The notes beneath the pieces are model-generated. The model searched no databases and had not been told where the DNA came from. It was given only the letters and a program-made list of their open reading frames with translations. 64,000 bases of DNA from Xanthomonas sp. Leaf131 (lineage in GTDB: Bacteria > Pseudomonadota > Gammaproteobacteria > Xanthomonadales > Xanthomonadaceae): NCBI RefSeq assembly GCF_001423495.1, contig NZ_LMOG01000004.1, positions 1-64,000 on the forward strand. The letters are read 5' to 3'. The translations under genes and the position numbers were made by a program. Of the stretch, positions 27,402 to 36,433 are shown one piece after another; position 1 is the stretch's first letter, and every line of letters begins with the position of its first letter.

Positions 27402-28709
27402 CTACAGTTGCTTGCGTGGGAACAGGTAAAACGCACAGCCAACCAACAAGGCCACGCCTGCGGCGGCCAGATTCTGCCAGCTGGCACTGGCAAGCAGGCC
27501 AAGCGACAGCAGCAACGCGGCGATGGGGATCGCAGGCCCACCCGGTAGACGTAAAGTGTCGGTGCGCTGCCGGTAGCGACGTGCCAACACGATCACCGCA
27601 GCAGCCGTGCCGATATAGGCAAACAGCCGCGTGACCATCGACAGCAGCGCCAGCTGCGTGAACGACCCGGATAACGCCAGCGCCAGCGACAACACGCCTT
27701 GCGTGATCACCGCCGCTGCGGGGGTGTGGAAGCGCGGATGCACGCGCGCCAGAAATGCCGGGCCATAACCATCTTGTGCGAGCGCAAACAGAAAACGCGG
27801 CCCGAGCATCACCGTGTTGCTGGTGGTGCCGAGGATGGAAATGGTGGCGCCAACGGTGAGGATCAGCGCCAGCGCTTCGCCACCGAAGCGGCTTGCGGCA
27901 TCGGCCAATGGCGTGGCCGATGCGGCAAGATTGGGCAGCGTGCCTTGCGCGACGACCTGGACTGCCGCATAGATCAGCGTCACCACGATAATCATGGTGA
28001 TCAAGGCGAACGGCACATCGCGGCGTGGATTGCGGTATTCGCCAGCGGCCGCCGGAATGTTTTCGAAGCCTGCGTAGGCGAACAGCAACAACAAGGCGGC
28101 TTCGCCAAGATTGCCCAGATCGCGCAGATCCGGCGTGGTGCCGGCGAAGGCCCATGACCAATCCACATAGAACAGGCCGATGGCGACGAACAACAGCAGC
28201 GGCACCAGCTTGCCGATGACCAGGGCGATGCCGGTGCGCGCGGCCGATTTCACTCCGATCACGTTGATGGCGGTGAGCAAGCCCAACGAGCCGACCACCA
28301 CCAGCAGACGTGCCCACTGGTCGGTGGCGGCGGTGGGCCAGAAGCGTGCGACGGCGTCGGCCAGGCCGTTGCTCAATGCGGCGGCCGAGCTGATGCGGGT
28401 GAGCCAGATCATCCAGCCGATCTGAAAACCGACGAACGGGCCGAACGCCTCGCGCGTATACAAGTAGCTGCCGCCTGGCGTATCGAAATAACTCGCCGCC
28501 TGCGCATAGCACAACACCAGCAAGGCGACCGCCAGGCCGGCGAGCATCACGGCCCACAGGCTCATCGGCCCCAGCAGTGCGGCGGTGGCTGCCGGCAGCA
28601 GATAGATGCCGCTGCCGATGACATCGTTGATCGACAAGCCGACGATCTGCCAACGGCTGACGACGCGGACAAGCCCAGTGGAATCAGGTGCGGGCTGCGG
28701 TGTGCTCAT
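27402..28709 (-). CDS. APC-family amino acid permease
   Basis: The 435-residue protein has about twelve membrane helices and the amino acid-polyamine-organocation fold. The start motif VGLSINDVIGSGIYLLP (unwound helix 1, GSGI) and the helix-6 element LFAYAGFENIPAAAGEYRNPRRDVP are plain. The substrate is not resolvable. Its ATG overlaps the stop of the L,D-transpeptidase gene by ATGA, so the two are translated together, which suggests import of an amino acid linked to wall metabolism; that is inference. Confidence 0.88.
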   Translation of the reverse strand: MSTPQPAPDSTGLVRVVSRWQIVGLSINDVIGSGIYLLPAATAALLGPMSLWAVMLAGLAVALLVLCYAQAASYFDTPGGSYLYTREAFGPFVGFQIGWMIWLTRISSAAALSNGLADAVARFWPTAATDQWARLLVVVGSLGLLTAINVIGVKSAARTGIALVIGKLVPLLLFVAIGLFYVDWSWAFAGTTPDLRDLGNLGEAALLLLFAYAGFENIPAAAGEYRNPRRDVPFALITMIIVVTLIYAAVQVVAQGTLPNLAASATPLADAASRFGGEALALILTVGATISILGTTSNTVMLGPRFLFALAQDGYGPAFLARVHPRFHTPAAAVITQGVLSLALALSGSFTQLALLSMVTRLFAYIGTAAAVIVLARRYRQRTDTLRLPGGPAIPIAALLLSLGLLASASWQNLAAAGVALLVGCAFYLFPRKQL

Positions 28710-29482
28710 CGCACGGCGTCCTGCAACGTGGGCAACTGCCACTGGGTTTGCAGGCGTGCGTATTCGGCGCGTGGCAACAGCACGAACAGCGGTTTATCGT
28801 CGGGCTTCAACCAGGCGAGCAGGCGCTGCATATCCGCTGGCGCCATCGCGGTGCAGCCGGCGGTGAACTGGCCCGGCGTGCGCCACAGGTGGGCGAAGAT
28901 GCAACTGCCACGGCCGGGAATCGCGTTGGGGTTATGCGCGATCACAAAGCCTTCGCTGTAACGTGCATCGCCGGGATGGTGCAGGTCCAGGCGCATCGGT
29001 TCGGTGGACCCGGCCACCGCCGCCTCACCAACCTGCGCGGCATCGACGATACGGTTGTACAGCGGTGAACTTGGTACATCCATGCAGTAGTTGGTGGCGG
29101 TCATCGCCTGGTACGGCATCGCGCTGGTGATGCCGGGCGCATAACCAAATGCCGGGCCGATCGCGAACACACCAGCCGGGCTGCGGCCATCGCCTTCGCG
29201 CTTCTGCAGGCCTTGCGTCTGCGCAGGATGCAGGCCATCGCCCCAGGCGCTGCCATGGCGGCCCAGCGATACCGCAAATCCCGGTGCGGCCGGTTGCCAC
29301 TGGCCATCCACACGGGTGAATGTCTGCAGGCGCGCCTGCGTGCTGTTCCAATCCGGTGTGGTCACCACGATCAATGCGCGCGCTTGATTCAGCGCATCGA
29401 TTGGCCCGGCAGCGAGGGCTGGGCCGCTGCAGCTTGCCAGCGCCAACAGCACTACGGATCGAAACAAGGTGGCAAGGCGCAT
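28706..29482 (-). CDS. L,D-transpeptidase family lipoprotein
   Basis: L,D-transpeptidases of the YkuD fold cross-link or modify peptidoglycan peptides at meso-DAP. In this 258-residue protein the catalytic region reads HNPNAIPGRGSCIFAHLW and then TAGCTAM, with His198 and Cys210 as the pair. A lipobox (LASC, Cys18) points to an outer-membrane or periplasmic lipid anchor. The gene is first in a two-gene unit with the APC permease. The 400 bp upstream, before the 29897 repeat, hold its promoter and a degenerate palindrome. Confidence 0.85.
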   Translation of the reverse strand: MRLATLFRSVVLLALASCSGPALAAGPIDALNQARALIVVTTPDWNSTQARLQTFTRVDGQWQPAAPGFAVSLGRHGSAWGDGLHPAQTQGLQKREGDGRSPAGVFAIGPAFGYAPGITSAMPYQAMTATNYCMDVPSSPLYNRIVDAAQVGEAAVAGSTEPMRLDLHHPGDARYSEGFVIAHNPNAIPGRGSCIFAHLWRTPGQFTAGCTAMAPADMQRLLAWLKPDDKPLFVLLPRAEYARLQTQWQLPTLQDAVR

Positions 29483-29662
29483 GCAGGCTCCGGAGGGATG
29501 GGTCTGGCAGGGATGAGCTGCGTTGAGTCGATGGGTCGTTGGTGGCAACAGTACGGTGCCTCGGCACTGCATCACTGACCAACACCTTATCGATACTTTA
29601 CCCAGCAATGCAGCCGTGTGGCGCATGCGCGCCGATGTTCGTATGCGTGCTTGGCGGGGCTT

Positions 29663-29798
29663 GGAGCGGCTGACAAGATTACTTCGCCACTATCAAGAGG
29701 CTCTGCCGTCGCTCGGTGGGCATCTGCCACTCGTACATGCTGGTTCTAGGTGGTCCGTCGCTACCCGGTAGCCCATGGCTTGCGACGTTCTGTCAGCC
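29663..29798. repeat. Degenerate copy of the 135-bp palindrome
   Basis: GGAGCGGCTGACA at 29663 and TGTCAGCC at 29791-29798 give inverted ends like those of the element at 12869-13003, with nearly the same length. The centre keeps a related CATCTGCCACTCGTACATGC stretch. Inner pairing is poorer than in the first copy. Confidence 0.6.
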
Positions 29799-29896
29799 AC
29801 TTTTGTTCAGGCTGTGACATCTCGGTTGTCTTGGGAGCCTTGGTTCTATGAAGGAATCGGGCTGCAGAGCGACTGATCTGCGGGTTGGCTGCAGGG

Positions 29897-30112
29897 CCCT
29901 TGCCCGCCCACCATCGCGGGACACGCCGCAAGTACGTCCCTGTAGGCTCTTACGCGGCATCCATGCCGCGTAAGGTCCCACGACGGTGGGCGGGCAAGGA
30001 CCAATCGAGATTGTCGGTGCGCAAGGTTTTCAGCAAAGCGGCCAGCACTCTCTCTGGTGCGGTGTCCTCGCCGCTTGCGGGACCGTGTGGCGGCATGGAT
30101 GCCGCCACCGAC
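29897..30112 (+). repeat. Composite palindromic repeat, copy 1 (unit A, spacer, truncated unit B)
   Basis: Unit A (29897-30002) has outer arms CCTTGCCCGCCCACC and GGTGGGCGGGCAAGG and an inner stem-loop ending ATGCCGCGTAA. A spacer with ATTGTCGGTG and GGTTTTCAGCAAAGC follows, then the left part of unit B from GGTGCGGTG (30056) through GCGGCATGGATGCCGCC. The right arm of B is missing. It lies just after the epimerase stop. Same element as at 40385-40650 and 59007-59272. Confidence 0.85.
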
Positions 30113-30132
30113 CAGAAATATCCAACGGCGCT

Positions 30133-31230
30133 TCAACCCGGTAACAGCTCCAGCCCGCGAATGCGGCGGATGCCCAGACCCGGCGAGTCGTCGATATGGA
30201 GTTGCGCTTCGTCGAAGTGCACGCCGCCGTCGGTGGGATCGAACTGCCCGAGCGCGGGTGCGTCCAGATCCGCGAGGGTGATGCTGTCGGCCTTGGCCAC
30301 GGCCAGATGCACCGCCGCCGCCACGCTGATGCTGGATTCGATCATGCAGCCGATCATGCACGGCACACCGTATAACGCCGCGATATCGGCGATGCGGATC
30401 GCGTTGGAGAGCCCGCCGGTCTTCATCAGTTTGATGTTGACGATATCGGCAGCGCGACGCTGGATGAGCTCGATCGCCTGGACCGGCGAGAATACGCTTT
30501 CGTCGGCCATCACCGGCGTGTCGATGCGCGCGGTGACGAAGGCCAGGCCGTCGATGTCGGCCGCCTTGACCGGTTGCTCCAGCAGTTCCAGCACAATGCC
30601 GGCGTCTTCCAGCGTGCGCATGGTGCGCACCGCCTGTTTGGGTGTCCAGCCCTGGTTGGCATCCAGGCGCAGCGATGCGCGCCCAGCGACGGCTATGTGG
30701 ATTGCCTTGATGCGTTCGACATCCGAATCACTGTCTTTGCCGACCTTGATCTTCAGCGACCGATAGCCGCGTGCGAGCGCGGATAGCGCGTCTTCCACCA
30801 TCGTGTCGATGGTATCGACGCTGATGGTGATGTCGGTGGTAATGCGCGGCGTGCCGCCGCCGAGCGCCTGGTACAGCGGGGTGCCCAATGCCTGCGCCCA
30901 CAGATCGTAGAGCGCGATTTCCACCGCAGCCTTGGCGTTGGTGTTGCGTTCCACCGCGTGTTGCACCAGAGCGGTGAGCCGGTTGAGATCGGCCACGTCC
31001 TGGCCGATCAGCTTCGGGCCGATGCATTGCTGGATCGCGGCAATGATGGAGCCATGCGTATCGCCGGTGATCGGTGCGGTGGCCGGTGCGGCGCCGTAGC
31101 CGATGTGGCCGCTGTCGGTCTGCAGCAGCACCACCACGTCCTCGATCGCCTGCACGGTGCGGACCGCGGTCTTGAAAGGAGTTTTCAACGGCACGCGCAG
31201 CATGCCGAGGCGGAAGCCGGTGATCTTCAT
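30133..31230 (-). CDS. L-Ala-D/L-Glu-type dipeptide epimerase (enolase superfamily)
   Basis: The 365-residue enzyme belongs to the muconate-lactonizing branch of the enolase superfamily. Catalytic lysines are in KIK (Lys160, Lys162) and in NIKLMK (Lys267), and metal ligands are Asp190 (LDANQGW), Glu218 (LEQP) and Asp243 (MADES). The pattern fits dipeptide epimerases such as YcjG/YkfB, which convert L-Ala-D-Glu from peptidoglycan into L-Ala-L-Glu. Its ATG overlaps the stop of the NlpC/P60 gene by ATGA. An endopeptidase that releases L-Ala-D-Glu followed by its epimerase is a consistent pair. Other dipeptide specificities cannot be excluded. Confidence 0.88.
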   Translation of the reverse strand: MKITGFRLGMLRVPLKTPFKTAVRTVQAIEDVVVLLQTDSGHIGYGAAPATAPITGDTHGSIIAAIQQCIGPKLIGQDVADLNRLTALVQHAVERNTNAKAAVEIALYDLWAQALGTPLYQALGGGTPRITTDITISVDTIDTMVEDALSALARGYRSLKIKVGKDSDSDVERIKAIHIAVAGRASLRLDANQGWTPKQAVRTMRTLEDAGIVLELLEQPVKAADIDGLAFVTARIDTPVMADESVFSPVQAIELIQRRAADIVNIKLMKTGGLSNAIRIADIAALYGVPCMIGCMIESSISVAAAVHLAVAKADSITLADLDAPALGQFDPTDGGVHFDEAQLHIDDSPGLGIRRIRGLELLPG

Positions 31231-32639
31231 GGGGAGCCGATCGGTGCGATGCGTTGGATGCGGGTGATGTGATCGATGAACGGTGTGCCGTCGTTCGCGA
31301 GCAGTGGCAGCAGTGGTGTAACCGACACGCCATTCAAACGCGCGCGCTGTACGTTGCCATCTGCAGCGCGATAGTTGGCGCCGGCTACATCGTGGATGAC
31401 CCACGGTGCGCCTTGTTCATGCCCGATCACCAGCATCACGTGGCCCGGGATATAGATCAGGTCGCCGACCTGTAGTTGTGCGAGTTGTTGCAGGCGGTGC
31501 GGCAATGGCGCGCGCGTATCGAACGGCACACTGCGTAACGCCGGGCTGCGTGCCTGGTCGCCGGTATTGCGCGGCAAGGCGATGCCAAGGCTGCGATAGA
31601 CATCCAGCACGAAGCCGCTGCAGTCGCGTGCGTCGTAATCGTTGCCCCAACCATAACGCTCGCCGAGGAATTTGAAGGCCTGGCGCAGTAATGCTGCATG
31701 CGTCGCCGGCAAGGGACCAATACGCGCGTCGGCACCGCGCGGGATCAGTGCCGGCACCAGCCGCAAGCGGCCTTCTGGGTTGCGCAATGGCAGGTGCACG
31801 ACATAGGCAGCGAGCGGCAACTGCCCGTTGACCGGCTCTTGCGGCGGCCAGTCACTGAGCGCCGGCACGCTGGTGCCCATGTCCAATGTCAGTGCCGAAA
31901 TTGCCGGTAGTTCGGGGGTGTAAGCGCTTTGCACGCGTGCACCGGTGACCACTACGCGTGGGCTACGTTGTGCGTAGTCCAGCACCTCGGCGCGGGTGCC
32001 GATTGCGAGACGATCGCTGGCGATCCACGCCGCATAGTTGGCGGCCAGCACGAAGTGCCACGCGCCATCGGCACTGGTGTGCAATATGGCTACCGGTGCG
32101 CCGGGATAGAGCGCGGACTCCTGGAAGCGGTCGATATCGTGGTCGTCAGTGGTGCTGAATACACGTTGGGTGGTGGGGAAGGTGCGTAGCGCTGCGCGCT
32201 GCACCACCAGCGCAAAGCGGGGGCTTACCTGTGCGGGGATTGCATCCAGCGCCAGCGCCTGTCGCAGCGCGACAAAAGGTGTTGCATCGATTGGTTGGCC
32301 GTCTGCGTCGTACAAGGCGCGCGTCGGTGTGGCCGACAGCGTCTCGATGCGTGCGCGCACATCGGCGGCAGGCAGGGCCTCCGGCAGCTGCGACAGGTCG
32401 TGCATGGAGGCATCGTCGCGCAGCAGGCGCAGATTGAAGGCGTCAATCTGCGCAGCACTCAAGCGCAGTGTTTGCGCTGCGCGATTGCGTTGAGTCCAGT
32501 AATCGGGCTGTCGCTGTGCGTCGCTGATGGCGAACGGCGCCGGCTGCGTCACCGCGCTGTCGGTTGCTGCAGCCACCGCGCTACCGGGTAGTGCAATGAT
32601 CAGAAGCAGCAACGTCAGCAAGCGGCGCGACAATGGCAT
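31227..32639 (-). CDS. NlpC/P60 cell-wall peptidase with SH3-type domains
   Basis: The 470-residue protein has a signal peptide (about 1-24, ending AVAAA), a helical stabilising segment at about 45-105, SH3-like regions at about 140-215 and 220-300, and a C-terminal NlpC/P60 domain. The catalytic cysteine is in DARDCSGF (Cys340), with His400 (IPGHVML) and His416 (VIHD). This order matches gamma-D-glutamyl-L-diamino acid endopeptidases of the YkfC type, which cut murein peptides after D-Glu. It is the first gene of an operon with the epimerase. Confidence 0.88.
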   Translation of the reverse strand: MPLSRRLLTLLLLIIALPGSAVAAATDSAVTQPAPFAISDAQRQPDYWTQRNRAAQTLRLSAAQIDAFNLRLLRDDASMHDLSQLPEALPAADVRARIETLSATPTRALYDADGQPIDATPFVALRQALALDAIPAQVSPRFALVVQRAALRTFPTTQRVFSTTDDHDIDRFQESALYPGAPVAILHTSADGAWHFVLAANYAAWIASDRLAIGTRAEVLDYAQRSPRVVVTGARVQSAYTPELPAISALTLDMGTSVPALSDWPPQEPVNGQLPLAAYVVHLPLRNPEGRLRLVPALIPRGADARIGPLPATHAALLRQAFKFLGERYGWGNDYDARDCSGFVLDVYRSLGIALPRNTGDQARSPALRSVPFDTRAPLPHRLQQLAQLQVGDLIYIPGHVMLVIGHEQGAPWVIHDVAGANYRAADGNVQRARLNGVSVTPLLPLLANDGTPFIDHITRIQRIAPIGSP

Positions 32640-33105
32640 GAAGAAGGCCCGTGATGGATGCAGCGACTGATGAGGTTCTGTGCGAGATACCAATGCCGAA
32701 AGCGCATTTTTGGAAGTGCGACGAGCGCACTGGCTTGTAGTGTACGCGTGCCGCCTGCCGAGGCATGCCGATAGCGGTTGGCGTGCCAAGTAGTGGCTGC
32801 GAAAAAACACGGTTGGCTACCTCGCGGCAGGGGGACAGCCAGTGGTGCCTGGCAACGCTGGCATCGCCAACACGCCGGTCGGCCTCGGGGTGTCCACGAT
32901 GCTGAGCGTCAGCAACTGCGTGGTCATCACCAAGGATGGTGGGCGCGGATGGGAAGTGGCCGCGCACTTGCAGGGCTGCCTGCGGCCACCGCAACGTCGT
33001 GACGCAACCCATCGCCCACCCGGCAGATAATGGGCGCATCGCATGCAGCGTCCCTTCCGGCGCAGGCACGGCGCGCGCCCTTTGTTGTTTCGCCAGGAGA
33101 ATCCG
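32640..33105. other. Divergent intergenic region between two wall-hydrolase operons
   Basis: These 466 bp separate the NlpC/P60 operon (minus) from the amidase and dipeptidase genes (plus), so they must hold both promoters. I could not identify convincing promoter boxes or an operator. Short open frames across it lack ribosome binding sites and family resemblance. Confidence 0.6.
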
Positions 33106-33912
33106 ATGTCGCCCACCTCCACCCTCTCGCCATCGCCCTGGCTCCGCGTCGCGCTTTGCCTGGCCGTGCTGTCATTGGGTGCTTGCGCGCACGCGCCGCA
33201 ACGCAATCCGCTGGCCCAGTGGGTCCCTTCGCCCAATTACGACACGCGGCGGCCGATCCTGATCGTGCTGCACTTCACCGACCAGCACTCGGTGCAGCAG
33301 AGTCTGAGCACGCTGCGCGGACGCAACAGCGGTGGCCGGGTCAGCGCGCATTATCTGATCGGCGAGGATGGGCAGCGCTATCAGCTGGTCAGCGACGACC
33401 AGCGCGCCTGGCACGGCGGCGCCGGGCGCTGGGGCACCATCACCGACATCAACTCCGCTTCGATCGGTATCGAGCTGGACAACGACGGCAGCGAGCCGTT
33501 CGCACCCGCGCAGATCGACAGCCTGCTGGTACTGCTGGACGACCTGTGCACCCGCCTGCGCATTCCGCGTACGCAGATCGTCGGCCATGAAGACGTCGCG
33601 CCAACGCGCAAGAACGATCCCGGCCCCTTGTTTCCCTGGAAACGCCTGGCCGACGCCGGATTCGGCCGCTGGCCCGCGGCCGATGCCCCGGCTGCGCCGG
33701 CCGGTTTCGACCCGTGGCAAGCGCTCGCCTTGCTCGGCTATAGCGTCAACGATCCCGCTGCCACGCTGCAGGCGTTTCATCATCACTATCGCGGCAACGA
33801 TGCACGCACGTTGGATGCGGAAGATCTGCGCATTCTGTCTGCGTTGACCGGCGCAGCGCGGCCACCGAGCCTGCCTCGTGCGAATGAGCCGCTTGAGGGT
33901 GACGCGCCGTAA
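33106..33912 (+). CDS. N-acetylmuramoyl-L-alanine amidase lipoprotein (Amidase_2, AmiD-like)
   Basis: The 268-residue protein is a zinc amidase that cuts the bond between muramic acid and the stem peptide. A lipobox (LGAC, Cys27) suggests an outer-membrane anchor, as in AmiD. The zinc ligands are His56 (VLHFT), His161 (GHEDVAP) and Asp171 (KNDPG), with Lys169 beside them. A C-terminal helical part at about 190-250 resembles a peptidoglycan-binding domain. The ATG at 33106 follows a CAGGAGA site. It ends 83 bases before the VanX-like gene. Confidence 0.9.
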   Translation: MSPTSTLSPSPWLRVALCLAVLSLGACAHAPQRNPLAQWVPSPNYDTRRPILIVLHFTDQHSVQQSLSTLRGRNSGGRVSAHYLIGEDGQRYQLVSDDQRAWHGGAGRWGTITDINSASIGIELDNDGSEPFAPAQIDSLLVLLDDLCTRLRIPRTQIVGHEDVAPTRKNDPGPLFPWKRLADAGFGRWPAADAPAAPAGFDPWQALALLGYSVNDPAATLQAFHHHYRGNDARTLDAEDLRILSALTGAARPPSLPRANEPLEGDAP

Positions 33913-33995
33913 GATGGACAATGCGCATTCTGTGCGTTGGGATGAAGATGGACGACTGTTGCGCGTCTTTCGCGATTTGCATGAAGGACAAGACA

Positions 33996-34742
33996 ATGCG
34001 AAATGCAAAACGGTTACAGATCTCGCGCCGTTGCGTGCAGCCGGCGATCTGGGTGGCGCTGTTGTCGATGGCCATATTGCCATCGGCCCTAAGGGCAACC
34101 GATGTGCGCGTTTCGCCAGCGCACAGGGCTGCAGACGCCGGCCTGGTCGACGTGCACAGCCTTGCGCCGGAGATCGCGGTGGACATGCGCTATGCGGGCA
34201 GCAACAACTTCACCGGGCGTTTGGTGCCTGGGTATGCGGCGCCGAGGTGCTATCTGCTGCGTCCGGCGGCGGAGGCGTTGGCGCGGGTGGCGCGCACGCT
34301 CAAGGCCGAGGGGTATCGGTTGCAGGTGTTCGATTGCTATCGGCCGGTGCGTGCGGTGCAGGCGTTTGTGGCCTGGGCTGCGGATCCAGCGGATCAGTCG
34401 ACGAAGGCCCAGTACTACCCGCGCGTGGACAAACGCGCGTTGCTGGGCGATTACATCGCCGAGACCTCTGGGCACAGCCGCGGTGCGACGCTGGATCTGG
34501 GGTTGCTGGATTGTCGGCTTGGCGCTTGCCATGCCGTGGACATGGGAACCGAGTTCGACTTCTTCGATGCACGTGCGCATACCGATACACGCGATATCAG
34601 CGTGGCGCAGCGCGCACATCGCCAGCGCTTGCTGCGTGCGATGGCGGCGGAGGGCTTTGCCAACTATTCGATGGAGTGGTGGCACTTCACCTTCCAGCCC
34701 GAGCCGACGCCCGACACGGCCTACGACGTGCCGGTTAACTGA
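33996..34742 (+). CDS. D-alanyl-D-alanine dipeptidase (VanX/DdpX family)
   Basis: The 248-residue M15 zinc peptidase is expected to split D-Ala-D-Ala. The zinc ligands are His160 and Asp167 in SGHSRGATLD and His230 in EWWHF, with the base Glu227 and the substrate-binding Arg116 in DCYRP. A signal peptide (about 1-34, ending ALRA) places it in the periplasm, unlike cytoplasmic VanX of enterococci, so a nutritional or recycling role is more likely than vancomycin resistance. The start at 33996 was chosen for the signal sequence; the frame extends 25 codons further up. Confidence 0.9.
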   Translation: MRNAKRLQISRRCVQPAIWVALLSMAILPSALRATDVRVSPAHRAADAGLVDVHSLAPEIAVDMRYAGSNNFTGRLVPGYAAPRCYLLRPAAEALARVARTLKAEGYRLQVFDCYRPVRAVQAFVAWAADPADQSTKAQYYPRVDKRALLGDYIAETSGHSRGATLDLGLLDCRLGACHAVDMGTEFDFFDARAHTDTRDISVAQRAHRQRLLRAMAAEGFANYSMEWWHFTFQPEPTPDTAYDVPVN

Positions 34743-34895
34743 TCGCTCGCACGGCAATTGCGCAGTTGCTAGCGGCACGTGATGCTCGGCATCGGCAGAC
34801 GTCGCTCGTACACTGCGGTTGTCGCGTGCCATGTGAGCAATTGGCGCCGCGTGATTGCCGCGCGCAAGGTGTGTTGGCCACTGTGAGGAGTTGTC

Positions 34896-35093
34896 ATGTC
34901 CGACCCGGAACGCTTTATCGACATCGCTTGCCCGTATTGCGGGGAGTGGATCACCCTGACGCTGGATCTGACAGGCGGCGACCAGCGCTACATCGAAGAC
35001 TGCCAAGTGTGCTGCAAGCCGATCTCGGTGAGCGTGCAATGGGATGAAGAAGGCGAGGCGCAGGTGAGCGCGCGCGGGCAGGATGATGCGTGA
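34896..35093 (+). CDS. CPXCG-motif cysteine-rich protein
   Basis: The 65-residue protein has two metal-binding knuckles, Cys12-Pro-Tyr-Cys15-Gly and Cys36-Gln-Val-Cys39-Cys40, followed by an acidic end. It fits the small CPXCG family found across gammaproteobacteria, likely a zinc ribbon; function unknown. A GAGGAG site lies nine bases before the ATG. The 150 bp upstream include an imperfect palindrome (GTTGCTAGCGGCACG near 34764 against CGTGCCATGTGAGCAAT near 34826). Confidence 0.85.
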   Translation: MSDPERFIDIACPYCGEWITLTLDLTGGDQRYIEDCQVCCKPISVSVQWDEEGEAQVSARGQDDA

Positions 35094-35265
35094 GCAACCG
35101 TGGCGTGCAGCGAATGACTGCCTGCGCTGTGCGAACTGCACGCGCATGCACGTTGCGTCACTTGATCGCCAACGCTGGAACCTGAGCGCTCCGCCAAGCG
35201 CATGCGGCGGCCGATCCATCGCGTGCAGCCGCTAGACTGATGCGCCTGCTGCCTGGATCGTCACG

Positions 35266-35643
35266 ATGAATCTGTCTCTGCACTTCGGTCTGCTCGGTTC
35301 GCTGGAGGCCGGCCTGATCGCGCTGGTGCTGGGAGTGCTGGTATTTGCGGCAGTGGAGCGCATCGGGCGGCGCCTGCACTTTACCCATGGGCACACCTTG
35401 GGCATCGCCTGCCTGCTCACGGTTGCGATCGGCGCCGGGTACGACATCTGGAATCTTGTCTACACCAGCATCGTGCGGCTGGAGTCGCCGTTGTATGCGC
35501 GCATCGCGCTGGCCAAGATCCACGACCCCAACGAATTGGGCTCGCGCGTGGTGCTGGAAGTGGTCGGTGCGATCGCCGGCGTGGTGTTGGGTTGGAAACT
35601 GTTCAGCTCCGGAAGCTGGGACGACGAGACGCCGAACGCCTGA
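35266..35643 (+). CDS. Uncharacterised membrane protein (125 aa)
   Basis: I do not recognise a named family. The product has three hydrophobic segments, at about 12-30 (LEAGLIALVLGVLVFAAVE), 46-68 (LGIACLLTVAIGAGYDIWNLV) and 98-113 (LEVVGAIAGVVLGWKLF), and a short acidic end. No signal sequence is cleaved by appearance. It stands alone, 170 bp after the CPXCG gene. Confidence 0.7.
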   Translation: MNLSLHFGLLGSLEAGLIALVLGVLVFAAVERIGRRLHFTHGHTLGIACLLTVAIGAGYDIWNLVYTSIVRLESPLYARIALAKIHDPNELGSRVVLEVVGAIAGVVLGWKLFSSGSWDDETPNA

Positions 35644-35867
35644 GAGTGCCTCGAAAAACGCGGCGTGGTTCGCATATTTCGATGCATTGAATGGGGTGCT
35701 TCTGTTTGACTCACTCCTGGCTAACAGACGGTTAGTCGCAAAGATCCATGCTGTGGTTAAAAGGATGTTTTTCGCGAATTTATGGCGGGTTTTGCGTTCA
35801 TTCGCGCCGGGTAGGGTGGTGCCATGTGCGGCAACACCGTGCATTCCCAAGCCAAGGAGACCACCCA

Positions 35868-36224
35868 ATGAAGAATCGCAACCGTACCTCGCTGCTCGCT
35901 GCCACCGCCGCCCTTGCCGCCGCTCTGGCGCTGCCGGCCATGGCGCAAAGCACGTCTCAGGATGCTGCAGCGCAGTCGGGTAGTTCTGCAACTTCCGCGC
36001 AATCCAGTGGTGCAAGCTCCGGTGGTGGTCAGACCTGGGCCAGCGTGGATACCGATAGCGACGGCGCGATCAGCAAGCAGGAAGCGCAGGTCAACGCGGG
36101 TCTCGCACAGATTTTCGACCAGGCCGATGGCAACACCGATGGCAAGCTGACGCCGGACGAATACAAGGCGTTTGTCGTCAAGCAGCAGAGCGGCGCCGGT
36201 GCGACCGGCTCGCAGGGTAACTAA
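35868..36224 (+). CDS. Secreted EF-hand protein 1
   Basis: The 118-residue protein has a signal peptide ending PAMAQS (about 27), a Ser/Gln/Ala-rich linker to about 55, and two EF-hand calcium loops: Asp61-Thr-Asp63-Ser-Asp65-Gly...Glu72 and Asp87-Gly-Asn89-Thr-Asp91-Gly...Glu98. It should bind calcium in the periplasm or outside the cell. An AAGGAGA site precedes the ATG. The AT-richer region upstream contains a CTAAC-AGACG-GTTAG inverted repeat at 35720-35734. A terminator closes the unit. Confidence 0.85.
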   Translation: MKNRNRTSLLAATAALAAALALPAMAQSTSQDAAAQSGSSATSAQSSGASSGGGQTWASVDTDSDGAISKQEAQVNAGLAQIFDQADGNTDGKLTPDEYKAFVVKQQSGAGATGSQGN

Positions 36225-36351
36225 TGCATCCAGCCCGACGATGACTGTTCAACGACCAATTCAGCGGTCTAAAGCTAGGTAATAACAGCGGCTGATTCCG
36301 TGGCAGTGATCGAAAGACGCCACGCGTAGACACGCATCAGGATGGACATGC

Positions 36352-36386
36352 GGGAGCGATCTGCCAGGGTCGCTCCCGTTTTCTTT
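36352..36386 (+). terminator. Intrinsic terminator after EF-hand gene 1
   Basis: GGGAGCGA (36352-36359) pairs with TCGCTCCC (36370-36377) and is followed by GTTTTCTTT. Confidence 0.85.
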
Positions 36387-36433
36387 ACGTCTGTCTCGCT
36401 ACGGTGGTACGACTTACCGCCGGGCTTTCTTCC

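Noticed and set aside
33996-34742. VanX-like gene as a vancomycin-resistance determinant
   Set aside because: It has a signal peptide and lacks VanH and VanA partners; it lies with wall-peptide genes, and Gram-negative bacteria are already shielded from vancomycin.
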